A stretch of 64,000 nt of DNA from JBAXTZ01 sp037129925 (GCA_037129925.1 JBAXTZ010000001.1:1-64000), one strand, 5' to 3'; shown: positions 1-7,712, counted from the stretch's first letter. Made by a program: numbers and translations. Notes: generated by a model from the letters alone, not told the origin.

Positions 1-7
1 CTTTCAT
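1..7 (-). CDS. start of a gene running off the left edge
   Basis: On the minus strand an AGGGGGTG ribosome-binding site (complement of 12-19) lies four bases before an ATG at 7, followed by AAA. Only two codons are in the window, so the product cannot be named. It follows the exonuclease gene in the same direction. Confidence 0.4.
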
Positions 8-68
8 AAAACACCCCCTGTATTTGTATTATCAATATCAATGCGAAGCTTAATTTTTTGATTCGCAC

Positions 69-926
69 TCACATCAAGTTAATTTCTTTCAAAATACCTA
101 CGGTTCTATAGTTTTCATAATCGTTGAAACATAAAGCATCTATTTCGTAAGGCGTTGCGGTTATTTTTGAAAGCCGAATCAACTTCATATTTGCAAACAA
201 AATATCCGTATTTTCTGCAATTTGCGATTTGATAAAGCCACTCTCCATTGAATCCATGTTACTGACAATATCTTCAACGTGACCAAATTTGTCGATCAGT
301 TTTTTTGCCGTTTTGGGGCCGATGCCTCTGATTCCCCGAATATTATCAGATGAATCACCCACCAAAGATTTGTAATCCGCGAAATACTGCGGGCGAACAC
401 CATATTTATTGAATACGGTGACATCATCATATATAGTGGATTTTTTTCCTCGATAAACATAAACTCTGACGTTCTTTTCGACCAACTGCATAAAATCGGT
501 ATCATTTGACAGGATATAAACATCGAAATCATTCTTGTATTTTAGTGCATAACTGGCAATTATATCATCTGTTTCCATTCTTTCTATGATTTCGAAATGC
601 TTGATTTTTGCAAAATCAAGCGCTCTTATAATTTCGTTTAATTGGAGAAAAGGATTATCCTCGTCTGCTGCATCAGTATAGTCTTTTCTATTGCCTTTAT
701 ATTCCACATTCTCATCAACACGATGGCTGCCGTTTTCGCCGTCAAACAATACAACTACATGTGACGCTTGAATGTTTTTTATGACTTTTAATAGCGCACC
801 GATAAAACCAACTACTGCTTGAATCGATTGGCCATTTTTGCCAATAATTCTTGATGGCATACCATAAAACATCTGAAACAAAAGGTTATGTCCATCAACA
901 AGTAATAACTTCCGCAAATTTTCCAC
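69..926 (-). CDS. stand-alone 5'-3' exonuclease (Pol I exonuclease-domain family)
   Basis: Resembles the free-standing 5'-3' exonuclease/flap endonuclease family that is homologous to the N-terminal domain of DNA polymerase I and acts on RNA primers and 5' flaps in the cytoplasm. Visible metal-binding motifs, in order, are LLVDGHN near residue 9, FDGENGSHR near 63, METDDII near 118, SNDTDF near 140, and GDSSDNIRGIRGIGPKTA near 191, which contains the helix-hairpin-helix. At 285 residues it is full length for a stand-alone enzyme without a polymerase domain. The start is uncertain: GTG at 926, or a TTG three codons later that has a better-spaced GGGTGG. The gene lies just downstream of the HIT gene and has no visible terminator after it. 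Confidence 0.88.
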   Translation of the reverse strand: MENLRKLLLVDGHNLLFQMFYGMPSRIIGKNGQSIQAVVGFIGALLKVIKNIQASHVVVLFDGENGSHRVDENVEYKGNRKDYTDAADEDNPFLQLNEIIRALDFAKIKHFEIIERMETDDIIASYALKYKNDFDVYILSNDTDFMQLVEKNVRVYVYRGKKSTIYDDVTVFNKYGVRPQYFADYKSLVGDSSDNIRGIRGIGPKTAKKLIDKFGHVEDIVSNMDSMESGFIKSQIAENTDILFANMKLIRLSKITATPYEIDALCFNDYENYRTVGILKEINLM

Positions 927-975
927 CCACTATACATTTTTCTTGGTTTTGGATTCCATCAAATACTCATGTAGC

Positions 976-1497
976 TCACGAACGATAATTTCCCAAAAAC
1001 GGCAAAATGTTTCTTACCCCGCCTACCGGATTACCGACATCACCGGCATACCGCGGAATGACATGAATATGCAAGTGGTGGACAGTCCGACCAGCAGCAA
1101 TGCCGTCATTATTACCGACGTTGTAACCATCCGGCGGGCGGCCGATAAAAGCGCTGGCTAACATTGCCTGTGCATAAACGGCAACTTTTCCATCAGTTGC
1201 CTGTGCCAACTGCGCCTGATACAACGCCGACAAATCACTCAACTCGATTATAGCTTTCGCTTTATTCAAAGCATCCTTCATTGCAACCCATTCGTCTGCT
1301 TCGAGGTCAAACACCGATACCACATGCCGCTTGGGGATTATCAAAGAATGACCCGGACTGACCGGAAATTTGTCAAAGCGCACAAAAAAATATTCATTTT
1401 CATAAGCGACCGCTTCGCCTCTATCAGCAATCTTGCAAAACACGCAGTTCGAAGCAGCGCGTTCGGTACTCAAAACTGGATTCTCACTTTGGCTCAT
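976..1497 (-). CDS. HIT family hydrolase, intact copy A
   Basis: HIT-family proteins are nucleotide hydrolases or transferases that use a histidine triad. A zinc-type CVFCKI motif lies near residue 18 and the catalytic HHLHIHVIPRY near residues 140-150. The normal family tail, GDVGNPVGGVRN, follows, so this copy looks complete at 173 residues. Its ATG overlaps the stop of a 43-codon pyrophosphatase stump (ATGA overlap), so it is probably translated by coupling. A near-identical block recurs at 6001-6522, where the tail is lost. This copy is therefore the likely parent of the duplication. The physiological substrate is not evident. Confidence 0.92.
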   Translation of the reverse strand: MSQSENPVLSTERAASNCVFCKIADRGEAVAYENEYFFVRFDKFPVSPGHSLIIPKRHVVSVFDLEADEWVAMKDALNKAKAIIELSDLSALYQAQLAQATDGKVAVYAQAMLASAFIGRPPDGYNVGNNDGIAAGRTVHHLHIHVIPRYAGDVGNPVGGVRNILPFLGNYRS

Positions 1498-1625
1498 TTA
1501 CATTCTCCATCACCGCCGATAATTCCCGGTACATAACCATAGTTCACCGGATAGATGTTGTTGAAATTATCAACATAACCAACTGGTCGGTCAATAATTA
1601 TCTCAACCAATTTTGTTTTCAACAT
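1494..1625 (-). pseudogene. N-terminal stump of a family I inorganic pyrophosphatase, copy A
   Basis: A GGAGGAG site precedes an ATG at 1625 that opens a 43-codon frame. Its DRPVG, IYPVNYGYVPGII and GDGE segments match the first third of soluble family I inorganic pyrophosphatases. It stops where the metal-binding DGEEQDAY segment should follow, so no active enzyme can be made. The TGA overlaps the HIT start codon. It may now act as a leader peptide driving HIT translation. The same stump sits before the second HIT copy. A full-length relative is not in the window. Confidence 0.75.
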
Positions 1626-1671
1626 TCTCCTCCAATTAACTGCACGCTACTAGATCGGTTCAACTATAGCT

Positions 1672-1721
1672 CTATATTTCGCCATAAACGGCTAATTTCC
1701 TGCACAGCTGATAAATATTTT
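1672..1721 (-). promoter_or_regulatory. recurrent intergenic motif (TTTATGGCGAA / GTGCAGGA), copy 1
   Basis: Upstream of the stump-HIT pair, the minus strand carries GTGCAGGA about 15-20 bases before TTTATGGCGAAATATAG. The same pairing recurs at 6697-6746 (as part of the long repeat), upstream of the RDD gene (22000-22036) and upstream of the EamA gene (24315-24352). Position ahead of minus-strand genes suggests a promoter or operator, but no clean -35/-10 pair is present. The rest of the 1626-1960 gap holds the terminator below and nothing else recognisable. Confidence 0.35.
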
Positions 1722-1813
1722 TTCATAATTTGCAATAATTCATTGATATGCGATTGAAAAAACAAATGCAGAATTTATCAAAAGGTGAGCTAGCGGAAAA
1801 ATAAATATCCGTA

Positions 1814-1854
1814 TCAAAAAAACGCTGCTCCGACCAATTCGTCCGAGTAGCGTT
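1814..1854 (-). terminator. rho-independent terminator after the ThrE gene
   Basis: A hairpin at 1821-1854 (AACGCTGCTC against GAGTAGCGTT, CAATTC loop) is followed on the minus strand by seven T residues (complement of 1816-1822). It lies about 105 bases past the ThrE stop. A similar hairpin follows the HEPN gene in the second repeat copy. Confidence 0.8.
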
Positions 1855-1960
1855 TATTTACAGTTTATTGCGAAAAATTATCTCTGTAATTTATGTGCCC
1901 GACAACCGAACTCACCCGCTTCGATCACACTTCAGTTGTCGCTGTTTCTGGCTTCGCGCG

Positions 1961-3247
1961 CTAATCTTCGGTAAACAAACTCGCCGCGAGCACGATGCCA
2001 AAGACCAATGCTAACAGAGACACTACCGTAGACGAAGCATAGTACACAGTCTCAGTGACTAGCGAAGCGGGTAGTGAGCTAATAGTCGAGCGCGCAATTC
2101 TTATCATACCGTCTACAGTGCGAATAATGCCCACGCCTGGAAATAGCGCGATTGCAATCATCGCCGCTACATAGTACGGCGGCATGATACACTCGTCATA
2201 CACGCAGCCTAAAGCTGCTTTGTAGTAGTACGCATATAGTGTCAGAACTACTAGTGCAATAAAAGTCGCGACATAGCCCGATACCGATAAGACATTAGTC
2301 GCAAACACATTTACAAGCTGGACCAAAAATCCACCCCCGGCATACACAAAGGCAAACCGTCTATCGATGCTAAAATATAAAGTTAGCGCGACCGCGAGTA
2401 TCGCCGTAGAAAAGCAGCCCAGAATTTGACTCAACCATAGTGGAAATTGTGAGCTCGCGCTAATAGCCTTGGTGACTACTGTAGCCTCAGGGAGTATTAG
2501 CATCGCCAACGCTTCGCCTATCGCGATTAGACCTATCGTCAATACTGCTTGTGTGAAGCGATGTATCCCAATCGAATTATTACCACGCAGTAACTCGATA
2601 AACCCTGAGACTATCGGCAAACCTGGCATAAAGAATATCAAGGCAGCTGAAATATTGATAAAATAATGCGCACTACCCAGGCACACTGTGAGCGCAGCCG
2701 CAATCACACCGCCAAAAACAATTGCGATAAGCGTGCGTACTAGTGGAAACAAAGCCGTGCGTTTAGTTAAAACAACTTGTAACCAATCTGCCAAAAACGC
2801 TGCCGCAAAAATCAGCAATAAATCTTTCCAATCCGCGCCAAAGGCAAATCCAACTATTGCCGAGCCAATGCCTGCTGACAGATGATAGACCAAGTTTGGA
2901 TGGATGCGCGCGCAAGCTGTAATCTGCTTTAGTTCAGCCTGAAGTTGCGCGCACGACGATTCTCTAATGTCTAACTTCATAAGCCAGCTGAGTAGCTTGC
3001 CGAGTACAAAAAAGTTCCCTCCGCCTAGCGTGCTAGTTTTGTCCTCGATTTGCACTCGCTCTACGCCGTCGGCACCACGCGCCGATGCCGTGCACGCGTC
3101 CATCGCGATTGATAATCTAAAGTCTGTGCAGCAAAGTTTGTCAGCTAACCGCCGCGTCGCTTTTTCAGTTAGTTTACTCGGCGCGCCAGTGTTTATCAGC
3201 GCACGGCAAAACATCAATATTGTAGTCAATTCTATCATCATCACCAT
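1961..3247 (-). CDS. threonine/serine exporter family membrane protein, fused form
   Basis: Resembles the ThrE family of inner-membrane amino-acid exporters. The N-terminal part has the CRALINTGAPS lead-in and a soluble stretch up to about residue 125. The rest is hydrophobic, with about ten membrane segments. Two family hallmarks are visible: PGLPIVSGFIELLRG near 235 in the first half, and FPGVGIIRTVDGMIRI near 380 in the second. Many Firmicutes split these halves into two genes; here they are one 428-residue protein. The start at 3247 has two nearby alternatives (ATG-rich MVMM). It stands alone, with its own terminator. Export of threonine or serine is inferred from the family only. Confidence 0.8.
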   Translation of the reverse strand: MVMMIELTTILMFCRALINTGAPSKLTEKATRRLADKLCCTDFRLSIAMDACTASARGADGVERVQIEDKTSTLGGGNFFVLGKLLSWLMKLDIRESSCAQLQAELKQITACARIHPNLVYHLSAGIGSAIVGFAFGADWKDLLLIFAAAFLADWLQVVLTKRTALFPLVRTLIAIVFGGVIAAALTVCLGSAHYFINISAALIFFMPGLPIVSGFIELLRGNNSIGIHRFTQAVLTIGLIAIGEALAMLILPEATVVTKAISASSQFPLWLSQILGCFSTAILAVALTLYFSIDRRFAFVYAGGGFLVQLVNVFATNVLSVSGYVATFIALVVLTLYAYYYKAALGCVYDECIMPPYYVAAMIAIALFPGVGIIRTVDGMIRIARSTISSLPASLVTETVYYASSTVVSLLALVFGIVLAASLFTED

Positions 3248-3343
3248 CCTGTAAAACTAGCCAAGCTATACAAAAACATAATACACAATCACCGTACATT
3301 TATCAATCCGAGCGCCGCGATTTTTTCGCGTAGACAATTCAAT

Positions 3344-3471
3344 CTACTTGCTCCGCACTTTTGAGGAACCGCTCGATTCAATGTCATAACCAGAAATTGT
3401 TCCCGAATACGTCAGGTTGCTCGAACCACTCATATTGCCGGTCGTTTTTCCGCCGTTCATTTTGTTTATCA
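3344..3471. repeat. 128-bp repeat, copy in the metallo-beta-lactamase gene
   Basis: Aligns with 11747-11874 at an offset of 8403 bases with only a handful of mismatches, and stays in frame in both genes. Homology stops abruptly at 3472, where the metallo-beta-lactamase reading begins. Confidence 0.92.
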
Positions 3472-4132
3472 GCGCCGTTTCAACAAATTCCAGAGTTGTC
3501 TTCACGAAATTATTGCTGATTATCCCGCCGTGACTTGCGACTGTCCAGCTTGCATCCAACTCCAGATAATGGTTCAGCGTCCGCGTATAATCGCCCAAAT
3601 CATCAGAGTTCTCGTAATGCAGCGGCTCCTCGACATTATCGCCGACAAACAGTACCCGGTCAACACGGTCATAGCAGGATGAAGAATCGGCCGTATGTCC
3701 CGGACTGTGAAAAAATTCAACACCATCTTTTTCAAATACCAGTCGCTCGGAAAAAGTAATATTAGGCAACACAATCACTATTTCTTCTTTGGCAAACCCG
3801 GCTGCATTTTCCCGCAACTGCTCCGGTCCACGCTTTTCAATCGCAATTCGCGTCAAGCTACTTGAAACAATATACCCATTTTGAAATGCGGCATTACCCC
3901 AGATATGGTCCCAGTCGTAATGCGAATTGAATACCACATATTGTTTTGCGCCGTATTCCGTTTCCAGATATTGTTGCATTTTTTCGACATAGCTCACGCC
4001 CAGATAGCTGTCACAAAAGTAGTAGCAGTCCGGGCAGACGATAACATATACGCTAGTGCGGCAGCCGTATTTCTCCAGCAATTCAGCGAACGTGAACAGC
4101 ACCCCGCGCGACGCGATTTTTTCGATTTTCAT
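3344..4132 (-). CDS. metallo-beta-lactamase-fold hydrolase with a foreign C-terminus
   Basis: The body is a metallo-beta-lactamase fold: HYDWDH near residues 71-76, then SPGHTADSS, VGDNVEEP and ASHGG, which provide the usual metal ligands. Substrate unknown. The ATG at 4132 has GGAG about nine bases upstream. The last 42 residues, from LINKMNGGK to KVRSK, do not belong to this fold. They are the C-terminal tail of the GIN-domain lipoprotein at 11747-12562, with only two or three differences, and the DNA matches over 128 bases (3344-3471 against 11747-11874). The natural 3' end has been overwritten. Whether the chimera folds is unknown. Confidence 0.85.
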   Translation of the reverse strand: MKIEKIASRGVLFTFAELLEKYGCRTSVYVIVCPDCYYFCDSYLGVSYVEKMQQYLETEYGAKQYVVFNSHYDWDHIWGNAAFQNGYIVSSSLTRIAIEKRGPEQLRENAAGFAKEEIVIVLPNITFSERLVFEKDGVEFFHSPGHTADSSSCYDRVDRVLFVGDNVEEPLHYENSDDLGDYTRTLNHYLELDASWTVASHGGIISNNFVKTTLEFVETALINKMNGGKTTGNMSGSSNLTYSGTISGYDIESSGSSKVRSK

Positions 4133-4353
4133 TTTCTCCAACTCCATTTTTTCGTAAAACACCAGTCAACGGCAACACGACCAAAAGTTTTTCGGCGTTA
4201 GCCGTAAAACGCCTCAGCTATACATGCACGCTGCAATAATTACCGTACATCCAACGCATATGATACAATTTGTTTCTCATTTATTGCGCCGAAAAATTAA
4301 TTTTTGAAACGGATAATCATATAGTGTCATCATCTCTTTCAACAAACATTCTA

Positions 4354-4566
4354 TCAACTCTGTTCACTCCAGCCATATTCACTGTAACAAATCCCTTTTC
4401 GAATACCCTCAACCGCTTGTCTGATATAGGGAATTTTAGGTTTCTTCTTGCCTTGGTTGTCGTTCAGGTTCGCACCGGGATGCGCGATTACCGGAATACC
4501 GGCGGTAACTTTGACCAATTTAATGAAAACGCCGCTTGATTTTTTAAACACTTTTTTATTCAACAC
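4354..4566 (-). pseudogene. mosaic fragment built from PHP and NUDIX gene pieces
   Basis: A 70-codon open frame made of three recognisable pieces. The first, GIPVIAHPGANLNDN, matches GIPVIAHPGANLKDN in the PHP protein at 40413-41273. The second, GKKKPKI, matches GKNKPKI near that protein's C-terminus. The third, PYIRQAVEGI and YSEYGW, matches the C-terminus of the NUDIX protein at 41399-41860. The DNA also matches over the same stretches. At the 40-42 kb locus NUDIX lies transcriptionally upstream of PHP; here the pieces are in the opposite order. It overlaps the end of the pyrophosphatase gene by 11 bases and begins with GTG. It is unlikely to be functional. Confidence 0.8.
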
Positions 4567-5587
4567 CTGGATGGTTTTTCATTAACTCTCTTGCGGCGGT
4601 TAGTAGTGGTGGTACAATTTGATCTTTGCGGCTCATCACATTTGGCAAATATACCTCACAATTATCTATTTCTTTACCAAAAGCCAGTTTAATAATATTG
4701 TCGGCATTACCTTGAAATAAGAAATGAGTAGACATCTCGACAATATTGGTTACCATTAAAAACGACGCTTCATACTTGCCACTAGCACGCATTTTTTCAA
4801 GAGCCGTTAGTAACTGTTCCTTTTGTGCCAATACTTCATGAGTATCCATAAATGAAATTTGCGAAATAGAAATTGCTCTGCCATTGACTTCATATTCTTT
4901 CATATCATTACGCACAATTTGATCTGGCGTTAAATCATAATTTTCACCAGCTTTAAGCATTTTTAAGCCGTATTTATTAATATTGACACCAGCGATTTCA
5001 GCCAGTTTACCCGCAGTTTCTTTATCCGCTGCAGTGGTAGTTACTGAGCGAAACAATACTGTGTCAGAAATAATCGCCGACAATAATAATCCAGCTATGT
5101 TCTTAGGAATTTCAAATTTATATTGCCAGTACTCATTGGCAACAATGGTAGCCGCACAGCCTACCGCTTCAATGCGAACGGGAATTGGATTTTCCGTTTT
5201 TAATCCGCCCAAACGATGGTGGTCAACAACGCCAACTATTTCAGTTTCTTCAAGACCCGCAATCCCCTGTCCAAGCTCATTATAATCTACTAAAACAATT
5301 TTTTGCTTTTCACCAATAAGTTTCACCAGCGGTGGTACAGTCACGCCGAAATAATTCAATACATACTGGGTTTCATTATTGATTTCACCGACGCGAATGG
5401 CTATTGCATCTATCCCTAACAACTGTTCTAGTTTTGCATAGCCAATCGCCGAACAAATTGAATCTGTATCAGGGTTCTTATGGCCCGCAACCAAAACCTC
5501 CGTGGCTGCTGCAACACCTGCATGCGTAAAAAACATAATTGCCACATAAATAATAATGGCTTTCAACGTCCGCTGAGTTTTGTTCAT
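4556..5587 (-). CDS. family II (manganese-dependent) inorganic pyrophosphatase with a signal peptide
   Basis: Family II pyrophosphatases hydrolyse pyrophosphate to phosphate using Mn or Co and a DHH fold. The motifs GHKNPDTDS near residue 35, VDYNE near 99, VVDHH near 120 and the C-terminal SRKDQIVPPL are all present, so catalysis looks intact. The unusual part is the first 28 residues: a charged start, a hydrophobic stretch (AIIIYVAIMFF) and AGVAAATE, which look like a cleavable signal peptide. Family members are normally cytoplasmic. An AAGGATGAT site supports the ATG at 5587, so the leader is not an artefact of start choice. The last codons overlap the PHP/NUDIX mosaic. Confidence 0.88.
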   Translation of the reverse strand: MNKTQRTLKAIIIYVAIMFFTHAGVAAATEVLVAGHKNPDTDSICSAIGYAKLEQLLGIDAIAIRVGEINNETQYVLNYFGVTVPPLVKLIGEKQKIVLVDYNELGQGIAGLEETEIVGVVDHHRLGGLKTENPIPVRIEAVGCAATIVANEYWQYKFEIPKNIAGLLLSAIISDTVLFRSVTTTAADKETAGKLAEIAGVNINKYGLKMLKAGENYDLTPDQIVRNDMKEYEVNGRAISISQISFMDTHEVLAQKEQLLTALEKMRASGKYEASFLMVTNIVEMSTHFLFQGNADNIIKLAFGKEIDNCEVYLPNVMSRKDQIVPPLLTAARELMKNHPGVE

Positions 5588-5729
5588 ACTATCATCCTTA
5601 TCGTTAATTTTGCATCAGCTTAAATAATTTATCAATTTAAGATATGTCAGCAAGCTATTTTTTTGGACCAAACAGGTACCGCTACCGTAAATCCGCAATA
5701 AAGTTTTCACATTCCAAACTAATCAATAT

Positions 5730-6089
5730 TCAATTTTCACTTGGCGTTCCCTGATGAAATAGCATCTGCCAGCCTTTACCGGTTTTTCTCCATATCGAAG
5801 ATCGCAGCGAAACAGCACGGCTATTATCAGGCAATATTTTGTCTATAGTGAATGTCGTCAAAACTATAGCTTCAGCTAATTGCCGGACCTGAAAATCAGA
5901 AACCAAAAATTCGACGCGGGCAATTTGTGTGTCTCTCGGCAGCTGCTCTAATATGTCTTTTTTGCTATATACCCCGCCCGAACTACCAAACTCTCGGAAA
6001 TCATCCGCCAACAGAACATTTAATTTCTCTGCCGATGCTCTGACCGCGGGCGTTAAAAACGAAATTTCCAATTCGTAGCGGAATGACAT
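5730..6089 (-). CDS. DUF4440 (NTF2-like) protein with its start replaced by HIT sequence
   Basis: Residues from YELEISFLTPAVRAS to the end read as a DUF4440/NTF2-like domain (LLADDFREFGSSGGVYSKKDIL, then WRKTGKGWQMLFHQGTPS). These are small alpha-beta proteins of largely unknown function. The native first residues are missing: at 6078 the sequence switches abruptly into the duplicated HIT gene. An ATG at 6089 inside the HIT sequence happens to be in frame, giving a 119-residue product without a clear ribosome-binding site. Expression is doubtful. It could be listed as a 5'-truncated gene. Confidence 0.65.
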   Translation of the reverse strand: MSFRYELEISFLTPAVRASAEKLNVLLADDFREFGSSGGVYSKKDILEQLPRDTQIARVEFLVSDFQVRQLAEAIVLTTFTIDKILPDNSRAVSLRSSIWRKTGKGWQMLFHQGTPSEN

Positions 6090-6522
6090 GAATATGCAAG
6101 TGGTGGACAGTCCGACTGGCGGCAATGCCGTCATTATTACCGACGTTGTAACCATCCGGCGGGCGGCCGATAAAAGCGCTGGCTAACATTGCCTGTGCAT
6201 AAACGGCAACTTTTCCATCAGTTGCCTGTGCCAACTGCGCCTGATACAACGCCGACAAATCACTCAACTCGATTATAGCTTTCGCTTTATTCAAAGCATC
6301 CTTCATTGCAACCCATTCGTCTGCTTCGAGGTCAAACACCGATACCACATGCCGCTTGGGGATTATCAAAGAATGACCCGGACTGACCGGAAATTTGTCA
6401 AAGCGCACAAAAAAATATTCATTTTCATAAGCGACCGCTTCGCCTCTATCAGCAATCTTGCAAAACACGCAGTTCGAAGCAGCGCGTTCGGTACTCAAAA
6501 CTGGATTCTCACTTTGGCTCAT
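6001..6522 (-). pseudogene. HIT family hydrolase, copy B with replaced C-terminus
   Basis: Identical to the copy at 976-1497 from its start through the catalytic HHLHIHVIP, apart from one Gly-to-Ser change (IAASRT). After the repeat boundary at 6078 it reads out of frame into the DUF4440 gene and gains about 25 unrelated residues. The family's RYAGDVGNPVGGVRN tail is lost. The triad itself is retained, so residual activity cannot be excluded, but it is best treated as a truncated duplicate. It is preceded by the same pyrophosphatase stump. Confidence 0.85.
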
Positions 6523-6650
6523 TTACATTCTCCATCACCGCCGATAATTCCCGGTACATAACCATAGTTCACCGGATAGATGTTGTTGAAATTATCAACA
6601 TAACCAACTGGTCGGTCAATAATTATCTCAACCAATTTTGTTTTCAACAT
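6519..6650 (-). pseudogene. N-terminal stump of a family I inorganic pyrophosphatase, copy B
   Basis: Sequence-identical duplicate of the 43-codon stump at 1494-1625, with the same GGAGGAG site and the same ATGA overlap with the HIT start. The lack of any difference suggests that the duplication is recent or maintained by gene conversion. Confidence 0.75.
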
Positions 6651-6808
6651 TCTCCTCCAATTAACTGCACGCTACTAGATCGGTTCAACTATAGCTCTAT
6701 ATTTCGCCATAAACGGTTAATTTCCTGCACAGCCGATAAATATTTTTCCATAATTTGCAATAATTCATTGATATGCGATTAAACAAACAATAAGCATCCA
6801 TATCAAAA

Positions 6809-6847
6809 AACGCCGCTCAGACCAATTCGTCCGAGTAGCGTTTTTTT
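6809..6847. terminator. terminator after the MNT-HEPN pair
   Basis: A hairpin at 6809-6842 (AACGCCGCTC against GAGTAGCGTT) is flanked by T-runs in both directions: seven T on the plus strand and six on the minus strand. It can therefore stop transcription from the HEPN side and from the opposite side. It lies 65 bases past the HEPN stop and is homologous to the terminator at 1814-1854. Confidence 0.78.
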
Positions 6848-6911
6848 ACCATTTATTGCGAAAAATTATCCCTGAATTTATGTACCCGACAACCGAACTC
6901 ACTCGCTTCGA

Positions 6912-7319
6912 TCACACACCAGTAATAGCAGTTTCTGTTAACAGTTTTTCTACCGCATCCACAAATTCTTTCGCGTGCTCAAAAACAACTAACGCCTTAT
7001 CTTGATCAATTTCAACAAAATCCTTGTAATCGTTTTCGTTGCGCATTTCAAAAGCCTGATAGACATAAGCGCTAAATTTTCTTTCAAGTATTCCGGTAGA
7101 AAAATAATTTTTATTAAAATAAGCAATCACACCACTATGTTTCTTGCTGTCAAATTCGTCTTTTGCGAGCACTGCTCTTATCGCGTGGAAAATCGCATAA
7201 TATGAACAGTTATATGTTTTTCGCACCAACCCGGCAGCAAAAATAATCTCGGCGTTGGCAAGTTCTTCGCGAGCTCTTTCCAACCGATAGGTGATCAAAT
7301 CAAGCAGGTATTGCTCCAT
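6912..7319 (-). CDS. HEPN-domain protein (toxin-like partner of MNT)
   Basis: A helical HEPN protein of 135 residues with the family landmarks YNCSYYAIFHAIRAVL near residue 45 and RNENDY near 100. HEPN proteins paired with MNT nucleotidyltransferases form type VII-like toxin-antitoxin modules, in which HEPN is usually the RNase and MNT neutralises it by nucleotidylation. The ATG at 7319 follows GAGGGAAG and lies inside the MNT gene (20-base overlap), so the pair is translationally coupled. The strict RX4HXY RNase motif of HepT is not obvious, so RNase activity is an inference. The gene's last bases lie in the repeat that ends near 6917. Confidence 0.85.
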   Translation of the reverse strand: MEQYLLDLITYRLERAREELANAEIIFAAGLVRKTYNCSYYAIFHAIRAVLAKDEFDSKKHSGVIAYFNKNYFSTGILERKFSAYVYQAFEMRNENDYKDFVEIDQDKALVVFEHAKEFVDAVEKLLTETAITGV

Positions 7320-7656
7320 AATAAACGCTTCCCTCGTTGGCAATATTCCGATAAAAAGGAATAATGTTCCGGTATTTTCGATATTCAGTAGTGCTTTGAG
7401 TTTTTATTGAAACAAGAATGCCATATTTCAACGATAACTCAGCACCGATCGGCAAAATATCATCAAAATATTTTGTCCCAATCTCTGTTTTTGGCAAATC
7501 AACGAATAAAATCACATCTACATCCGAGTCCGACGAATAATCCCCCCGCGCGTAGGACCCAAAAAGTACGACCGCAGACAACGCATCAGAGTAAACTGTA
7601 TGCGCAGCTGCAACAACATCATTCAATATTGATTCAAGATATTCTTTGGTATCCAT
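7300..7656 (-). CDS. minimal nucleotidyltransferase (MNT) antitoxin-like protein
   Basis: Polymerase-beta-type nucleotidyltransferase of 118 residues. The signature GSYARGD followed by SDSDVDV (GSX10DXD) near residues 33-48 provides the metal-binding aspartates. It is the first gene of an operon with HEPN and overlaps it. In characterised MntA-HepT pairs this enzyme adenylylates the toxin, and the intact active site here is consistent with that. A -10/-35 pair lies 57-86 bases upstream of the start. Confidence 0.87.
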   Translation of the reverse strand: MDTKEYLESILNDVVAAAHTVYSDALSAVVLFGSYARGDYSSDSDVDVILFVDLPKTEIGTKYFDDILPIGAELSLKYGILVSIKTQSTTEYRKYRNIIPFYRNIANEGSVYYGAIPA

Positions 7657-7712
7657 AAATCACACCTGTATTGTTTATTGTTTCGCCCAGTATTTCTGCC
7701 TACAACACTTTC

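Larger units (their letters stand above)
1053..1932. repeat. long direct repeat, copy A (HIT block)
   Basis: Matches 6078-6917 at an offset of 5025 bases. Identity is nearly complete from 1053 to about 1765, covering the HIT gene without its last codons, the pyrophosphatase stump and the upstream control region. It becomes looser after that, with a deletion of roughly 40 bases in copy B, but the terminator hairpin and the flanking sequence to about 1930 are still recognisable. The left edge is sharp, at GCGGAATGACATG. Confidence 0.93.
6078..6917. repeat. long direct repeat, copy B (HIT block)
   Basis: Second copy of 1053-1932. Its left edge cuts into a DUF4440 gene. Its right part carries the terminator and the last bases of the HEPN gene. 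Because the left edge falls inside both genes, the block was copied into an existing gene rather than between genes. Confidence 0.93.
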
